This document shows positions 1-3,228 of a stretch of DNA of 5,702 nucleotides, one piece after another. Each line of letters starts with the position of its first letter. Position 1 is the stretch's first letter. The stretch is taken from positions 1 to 5,702 of the forward strand of contig JAITNE010000075.1 in assembly GCA_031290635.1 (NCBI GenBank), written 5' to 3'. A program made the position numbers and the translations under genes. The notes below the pieces were generated by a model, which had not been told where the DNA came from, ran no database searches, and worked only from the letters and a program-made list of their open reading frames with translations. The stretch comes from Tannerella sp. (GTDB lineage: Bacteria > Bacteroidota > Bacteroidia > Bacteroidales > Tannerellaceae).

Positions 1-11
1 AATGAGTATCT

Positions 12-195
12 GCGTGCCGTCAGGTACGCGATAAATCAGCCGATAACACGTTCCGGTTCTACCATATCTTGTCCCTAACGGGACAGGGACGCTACCAATG
101 ACGGACACGTGCGAAGCAAGTCCCGAAGGGACGTAATTTTCATAACCGCAGAGTTTATTCCGATAAATCGGAATAGCGATAGCGCAGCCTGCGGT
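12..195. repeat. Cluster of short perfect hairpins, palindromic intergenic repeat, left part
   Basis: Several stems lie in a row. GCGTGCC/GGTACGC (12-18 with 23-29) has one G-U pair. GTCCC-TAAC-GGGAC is at 71-84 and GTCCC-GAA-GGGAC at 120-132. TATTCCGAT/ATCGGAATA (156-164 with 167-175) is nested inside ACCGCAG/CTGCGGT (145-151 with 189-195). I see no believable protein; the plus-strand frame at 109-312 is made only of these repeats. The element probably continues past the left edge. Its family is not identified here, but the design resembles dispersed palindromic repeats in Bacteroidota. Confidence 0.55.
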
Positions 196-213
196 AGGAC
201 ATCCACACCACAG

Positions 214-259
214 CTGCCTGAAAGGCAGGACAAGCATGTGAGTTCTGCCTTTCAGGCAG
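214..259. repeat. Pair of mutually inverted 15-bp palindromes
   Basis: CTGCCTGAAAGGCAG (214-228) and CTGCCTTTCAGGCAG (245-259) are exact reverse complements. Each is itself a 6-bp stem with a 3-nt loop. The RNA could form two small hairpins or one 15-bp stem around a 16-nt loop (229-244), so two alternative folds exist. Confidence 0.8.
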
Positions 260-281
260 ATATTGTTGTACGGTTTTTCCG

Positions 282-337
282 CGTCATTTCACCTTGTTTA
301 ATTTTTTTATAGAGACTCGCAATGACGATACCGTCAT
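282..337. repeat. REP-like palindrome downstream of tamL
   Basis: CGTCATT (282-288) pairs with AATGACG (321-327) across a 32-nt AT-rich loop. The right arm, with CTCGCAATGACG at 316-327, is identical to 2891-2902 in the element upstream of tamL. ATGACG (322-327) can alternatively pair with CGTCAT (332-337) over a 4-nt loop. It is not a standard terminator: no T-tract follows either stem on the minus strand. Confidence 0.55.
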
Positions 338-361
338 CCTACAAAAAAAAGAAATCCTGAC

Positions 362-424
362 TTCTAATTTCTAACTCCTAATTTCTAATTTCTAATTTCT
401 AATTTCTAATTTCTAATTTCTAAT
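362..424. repeat. Heptamer tandem array TTCTAAT, nine units
   Basis: Nine consecutive 7-bp units: seven perfect TTCTAAT and two with one change (TTCTAAC at 369-375, TCCTAAT at 376-382). The array sits immediately 3' of tamL. Between it and the stop codon lies a single CTCAATT (427-433), the reverse complement of the AATTGAG heptamer found upstream of tamL; it overlaps the last base of the stop. Confidence 0.9.
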
Positions 425-432
425 TTCTCAAT

Positions 433-3216
433 TCAAAACGGGTATCCGAGGGCGAGGTGGAAGCCGAGGGCGTCGCTGAGGGAGGGAGTATTGAAGTAGC
501 CGCGACGGGAGGTGTCGTAGGGGAAGTGTAGGGCGTAGCCGACGTCGAAGCGGAAGATTAACAAGTCCATGTTGTAACGGAAGCCTAAACCGGTGCCGAG
601 GGCGACGTCAGTAAATAAATGTCGCCAGGAGAAAGTGCCGCCGGGGCGGGTGTCGTCATGACGAAGTAGCCAGACGTTGCCGGCGTCGAGGAAGAAGGCG
701 GCTTCGAGGTCGCCAACCAAACCGAAACGGTATTCGGCGTTGCCTTCGAGTTTGAGGTCGCCGTTTTGGTCGATGTAGGCGTAGGGATTGTTGGGGTCAG
801 GGGCGAAGCGGCCCGGACCTATGCTGCGGATGGTGAAGGCTCGGATGCTGTTTGCACCGCCAACGTAGAAGCGCTCGTTGTAGGGCGCGACGGTAGAATT
901 GCCGTAACTGTAGATTATGCCGCCTCCAAGACGTGTTGCAAGGCGATTGGTGCGGTTTATATACAGGTTGTAGCGCAGCTCGGTGGACGCCCGAATGTAT
1001 TGGGAGTATGTGTTGCCGAAAATTTTGTTTCTGCGAAAGGAAGTTTTAAAAGAATTTCTTCCTAAGATACCGTATATTCCTGAAATAATATTTCCGGCTT
1101 CGGAGACCGAGAAACGCCAGATAGTCTTGCTCCTTTCTTCGCGGACGGAGGAGTTGTCGAGCGTGTACTCGTATTCGATGGCGGGGATAAAGTTGTCCTG
1201 CAGACTTTGATTCAGCGAGGGATTGAAGGAAACTATCTCGTCGAAGCGGGCGGTAGTGCTCTCTAATTTGTTGAACACAAGGCGTAGCGGGGTGAATGAA
1301 TGATGTCGGATGGCGTAGGGCTGGAAATCGTATGACAAAGCGCCGCCGAAACTGAGCGTGCGATAGTAGCCGGCGCGATTCAGCAGGGCGATGTTGAGGT
1401 CGAGGTGAGTCGTTGCGTAGAAGTCGTAAGCGCGGCGGCCAATGCGGGGTAAAACAAGGCGGGGAAACAGCAGACTGCCCTTTAATCCCAACTCGTAATT
1501 GTTTATCACGCCGGTAGTATTGTTGAGGAACTTCCGCGTGTACCACTCGTAAGAGCCGTAAACGCCGGCCGTCAAGACCTCTCCCCCACCCAGAAAGTTG
1601 TTGCGGGAGATGTTAACGCGGGTAATCGGTCCGGCATAATCGTTGTCGTTGACCGTAGCTCCGGCTTCAAAGGATACCGCCAGAGGATAGTTGTAGGAAG
1701 TGTTAATCCTTAGATTAAGTATGTCGCCGACGGTATCGTTCGGGGAAAAGCGGAGGTCGGTGAAGCGAAAAACGTCAAGCCGGTTGAGCGCCTCCAAAGT
1801 CTGCTCCTGACTGCTGAGCGAATACAAATCGCCGGTGGAGAACTTTATCTGGTCGTAGAGGACGGAGGGTTTTACGCGGAGTTTGGTTTCGTAGCGAAGG
1901 AGGAGGTTCTTGTAAACAAGGCTGTCGTCAGGACGTTGACCGTCGTAGCCGCTAAGGTTGATGGTGATAGAGCCAATCCGCCATGGCCGGAGGATGCTGC
2001 GGGGTGCGCCCTGCTTGAGGGTGGCCTGCAAGGAAATCTTCTGCGGAGAAATAGTGGAATCGGCATTGAAAACGATGTACTCGGGCTGGAAGTAGAAGTA
2101 ACCTTTTTCGCGCATCAGGCGGGTTATGCGCTGTCTTTCGGCTTCAAGGAGGTCGGTCGAAAAGGGGTCGCCGCGATGCAGGAGGCGGCCGGCTTCGTCA
2201 AGCTCGAAAAGGGTGTCGGTGCGGAACGCGACGCGGCGATATTCTATAGAATCAAGGGTGTATGGCTGATTAAATCTGATGCGGTAGATGATTCCGGCTT
2301 TCAGGGAATCGCGGGTATTATGGATGACGTCGTATTCTACGGAGCTGTTGAAGTAACCGTTGTCGCGAAGGACGCCGGAAACGATTCCGCTCCTTACGGC
2401 AGGGTTTACGGCAGAGATAAAGACGGGTCGGGCGGCGAAAGGTTTTAGCAGCATCTGCTTAAAACGGGGTTTTGGGTTGACGGTAGCGTTGTACATCCAC
2501 AAACCGAAGGGCAAAGGGGTTCTGACGGATGAACTGCCCAGCAAGGCGTTGTTAGGGGCGGAAGCAAGGGCGGCGTCAATCCGGTCGTAAATGAGGTCGT
2601 CAACGGCGACGCTGTCTTCGTCGAGGTACTCTATAGCCTTGACGCCGGTGTAAAGCAGCTCGCCGGCAGGAATGTTGCGAGTGGTGGAACAAGCGGCGAG
2701 AATTAAAATAATTAATTGAGAATTGAGAATTGAGAATTGAGAATGGGCGACGTAGAGGCTGGGCTTGCCCCTGCCCAATAGGGAATTGAGAATTGAGAAT
2801 TGAGAATTGAGAATGTAGGGGCTGGGCTTGCCCCTGCCCAATTTAGGATGAGGAAAAGCAATCTTGAACTGCTTAGATTGCTTCGCTATGCTCGCAATGA
2901 CGAATGTGCGACACGCAATAACCCTACGGATGTACGCCATGCAATGCCGCAGGGTCGTAGTCGTAGTCGCCGTCATTGCGAGGCACGAAGCAATCTTGTA
3001 ACTCGCCGTCGCCGTCCCCCAGAGGCACGAAGCAATCTGGTAACTCGCCGTCGCCGTCATTGCGAGGCACGAAGCAATCTTGTAACTACCAATGACGAAT
3101 GTGCGACACGCGATTGAAAACAGGTTTCCGCAAATCCCGTGAATTATGTTAATCCTGAAAATCCTGCTAATTCTGTAAATAATTATGGAAGTAATTCCGG
3201 CTATGTTATGCTTCAT
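433..3216 (-). CDS. tamL: TamL: Omp85/BamA-TamA family outer-membrane lipoprotein, signal peptide interrupted by repeats
   Basis: This is the outer-membrane partner of TamB in Bacteroidota: a 16-strand Omp85 barrel preceded by periplasmic POTRA domains and lipidated on an N-terminal Cys. The mature protein starts at Cys 2691-2689 in the lipobox ILILAAC-STTRN and is 752 residues long. It opens with NIPAGELLYTGVKAIEY and a PFGLWMYN motif typical of TamL. POTRA-like alpha/beta repeats follow (about 1750-2560), then a barrel whose Omp85 signature reads FYVGGANSIRAFTIRSIGPG (about 811-870). It ends in LALGYPF, with the terminal Phe used for barrel assembly; the stop TGA is at 435-433. The start is uncertain. 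The ATG at 3216 sits 12 bp after the tamB stop and gives 927 residues, but 157 of these are repeat-encoded (2714-3184) and break up the signal peptide. The nearest other in-frame candidate is TTG at 2778-2776 (781 residues). I give the ATG because it yields a perfect signal peptide once the repeats are removed. Gene identity is secure; the functional N-terminus is not. Confidence 0.9.
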   Translation of the reverse strand: MKHNIAGITSIIIYRISRIFRINIIHGICGNLFSIACRTFVIGSYKIASCLAMTATASYQIASCLWGTATASYKIASCLAMTATTTTTLRHCMAYIRRVIACRTFVIASIAKQSKQFKIAFPHPKLGRGKPSPYILNSQFSILNSLLGRGKPSLYVAHSQFSILNSQLIILILAACSTTRNIPAGELLYTGVKAIEYLDEDSVAVDDLIYDRIDAALASAPNNALLGSSSVRTPLPFGLWMYNATVNPKPRFKQMLLKPFAARPVFISAVNPAVRSGIVSGVLRDNGYFNSSVEYDVIHNTRDSLKAGIIYRIRFNQPYTLDSIEYRRVAFRTDTLFELDEAGRLLHRGDPFSTDLLEAERQRITRLMREKGYFYFQPEYIVFNADSTISPQKISLQATLKQGAPRSILRPWRIGSITINLSGYDGQRPDDSLVYKNLLLRYETKLRVKPSVLYDQIKFSTGDLYSLSSQEQTLEALNRLDVFRFTDLRFSPNDTVGDILNLRINTSYNYPLAVSFEAGATVNDNDYAGPITRVNISRNNFLGGGEVLTAGVYGSYEWYTRKFLNNTTGVINNYELGLKGSLLFPRLVLPRIGRRAYDFYATTHLDLNIALLNRAGYYRTLSFGGALSYDFQPYAIRHHSFTPLRLVFNKLESTTARFDEIVSFNPSLNQSLQDNFIPAIEYEYTLDNSSVREERSKTIWRFSVSEAGNIISGIYGILGRNSFKTSFRRNKIFGNTYSQYIRASTELRYNLYINRTNRLATRLGGGIIYSYGNSTVAPYNERFYVGGANSIRAFTIRSIGPGRFAPDPNNPYAYIDQNGDLKLEGNAEYRFGLVGDLEAAFFLDAGNVWLLRHDDTRPGGTFSWRHLFTDVALGTGLGFRYNMDLLIFRFDVGYALHFPYDTSRRGYFNTPSLSDALGFHLALGYPF
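2714..2842. repeat. Imperfect tandem duplication: AATTGAG heptamers plus GC-rich palindrome, two copies
   Basis: Copy 1 starts at 2714 and copy 2 at 2784, 70 bp apart. Each has four perfect AATTGAG units (2714-2741 and 2784-2811) followed by a 28-bp GC-rich element (2752-2779 and 2815-2842) that matches its partner at 27 of 28 positions. The GC element contains the palindrome GGGCTTGCCC. Copy 1 carries about 7 extra bases between heptamers and GC element. Read in the tamL frame the heptamers give the peptide QFSILNS and the GC element gives LGRGKPS. Confidence 0.85.
2856..2902. repeat. REP-like palindromic repeat, inverted orientation
   Basis: The core at 2876-2902 is the reverse-complement form of the 26-mer found at 2971, 3013 and 3055 (shared GATTGCTTCG and TCGCAATGACG ends). 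To its left, AAGCAATCT (2856-2864) and AGATTGCTT (2875-2883) form a perfect 9-bp inverted repeat with a 10-nt loop, so the RNA can fold into a hairpin. Confidence 0.7.
2895..2916. repeat. 22-bp direct repeat, copy 1 (copy 2 at 3090-3111)
   Basis: An exact 22-bp match between 2895-2916 and 3090-3111, beginning CAATGACGAATG and ending GCGACACGC. It overlaps the right end of the inverted REP-like element in copy 1 and lies just past the third 42-bp unit in copy 2. It therefore brackets the unique stretch and the 42-bp array. Confidence 0.8.
2971..3087. repeat. Three tandem 42-bp units carrying a REP-like 26-mer
   Basis: Units begin at 2971, 3013 and 3055, exactly 42 bp apart. Each has the 26-mer that ends in GAGGCACGAAGCAATCT; the middle copy differs in four or so bases near its left end (CCCCA in place of ATTGC). 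The 16-nt linkers between the first two pairs are nearly identical, ending CTCGCCGTCGC; the third unit loses similarity after 3087. Because 42 is divisible by three, the tamL frame reads a 14-residue repeat, ASYKIASCLAMTAT. Confidence 0.85.
3090..3111. repeat. 22-bp direct repeat, copy 2
   Basis: Exact second copy of the 22 bp at 2895-2916. The 12 bp CTACCAATGACG overlapping its left end (3086-3097) also occurs downstream of tamL at 92-103. Confidence 0.8.
3122..3184. repeat. Degenerate 9-bp tandem repeat, consensus NNAATCCTG
   Basis: The stretch divides into seven 9-bp steps: AGGTTTCCG, CAAATCCCG, TGAATTATG, TTAATCCTG, AAAATCCTG, CTAATTCTG, TAAATAATT. The three central units are closest to consensus; the ends are worn. 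In the tamL frame it is read as an Ile/Arg-rich segment. The last unit contains the right-hand copy of the flanking AAATAATT. Confidence 0.6.
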
Positions 3217-3228
3217 CTTGCAAAAGTT

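Larger units (their letters stand above)
2706..3184. repeat. Composite repeat block inside the tamL signal-peptide region, flanked by an 8-bp direct repeat
   Basis: The block lies between the tamL ATG and its lipobox. AAATAATT is present exactly at 2706-2713 and 3177-3184, 471 bp apart (157 codons). Between the copies are, in plus-strand order: two heptamer tracts each followed by a GC palindrome (2714-2842), a REP-like palindrome in one orientation (2856-2902), a unique stretch (2917-2970), three 42-bp units carrying the REP core in the other orientation (2971-3087), and a degenerate 9-bp repeat (3122-3184). No transposase or other gene is inside. The tamL frame has no stop across it. The 8-bp repeat could be a target-site duplication or a chance match in AT-rich DNA. 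The in-frame signal peptide formed by its removal favours an insertion. Confidence 0.75.

Noticed and set aside
109..312. Plus-strand open frame of 67 codons downstream of tamL
   Set aside because: It is built from the palindromic repeats (stems at 120-132, 156-175, 214-259); no domain, no plausible protein composition.
282..357. Rho-independent terminator for the tamB-tamL operon
   Set aside because: The stems at 282-327 and 322-337 are not followed by a T-tract on the minus strand; the T-run opposite 341-350 comes before the stem in the direction of transcription.
1936..2448. Long plus-strand open frame (170 codons), and others such as 3691-4356 on the plus strand and 1046-1546 on the minus strand
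   Set aside because: All lie inside tamL or tamB in another frame; the overlapping genes have clear family motifs and these frames have none.
2971..3087. Regularly spaced repeats that look like a CRISPR array
   Set aside because: The 16-nt linkers between the 26-mers are nearly identical, so there are no unique spacers; no cas gene is present. It is a 42-bp tandem repeat.
2706..3184. Insertion sequence or transposon in tamL
   Set aside because: The block has no transposase, no terminal inverted repeats at the AAATAATT flanks, and consists only of short repeats; called a composite repeat instead.
2779..3228. Separate promoter for tamL inside the repeat block
   Set aside because: No convincing Bacteroidota -7 motif (TANNTTTG) with a -33 TTTG was found by eye on the minus strand; co-transcription with tamB is simpler.
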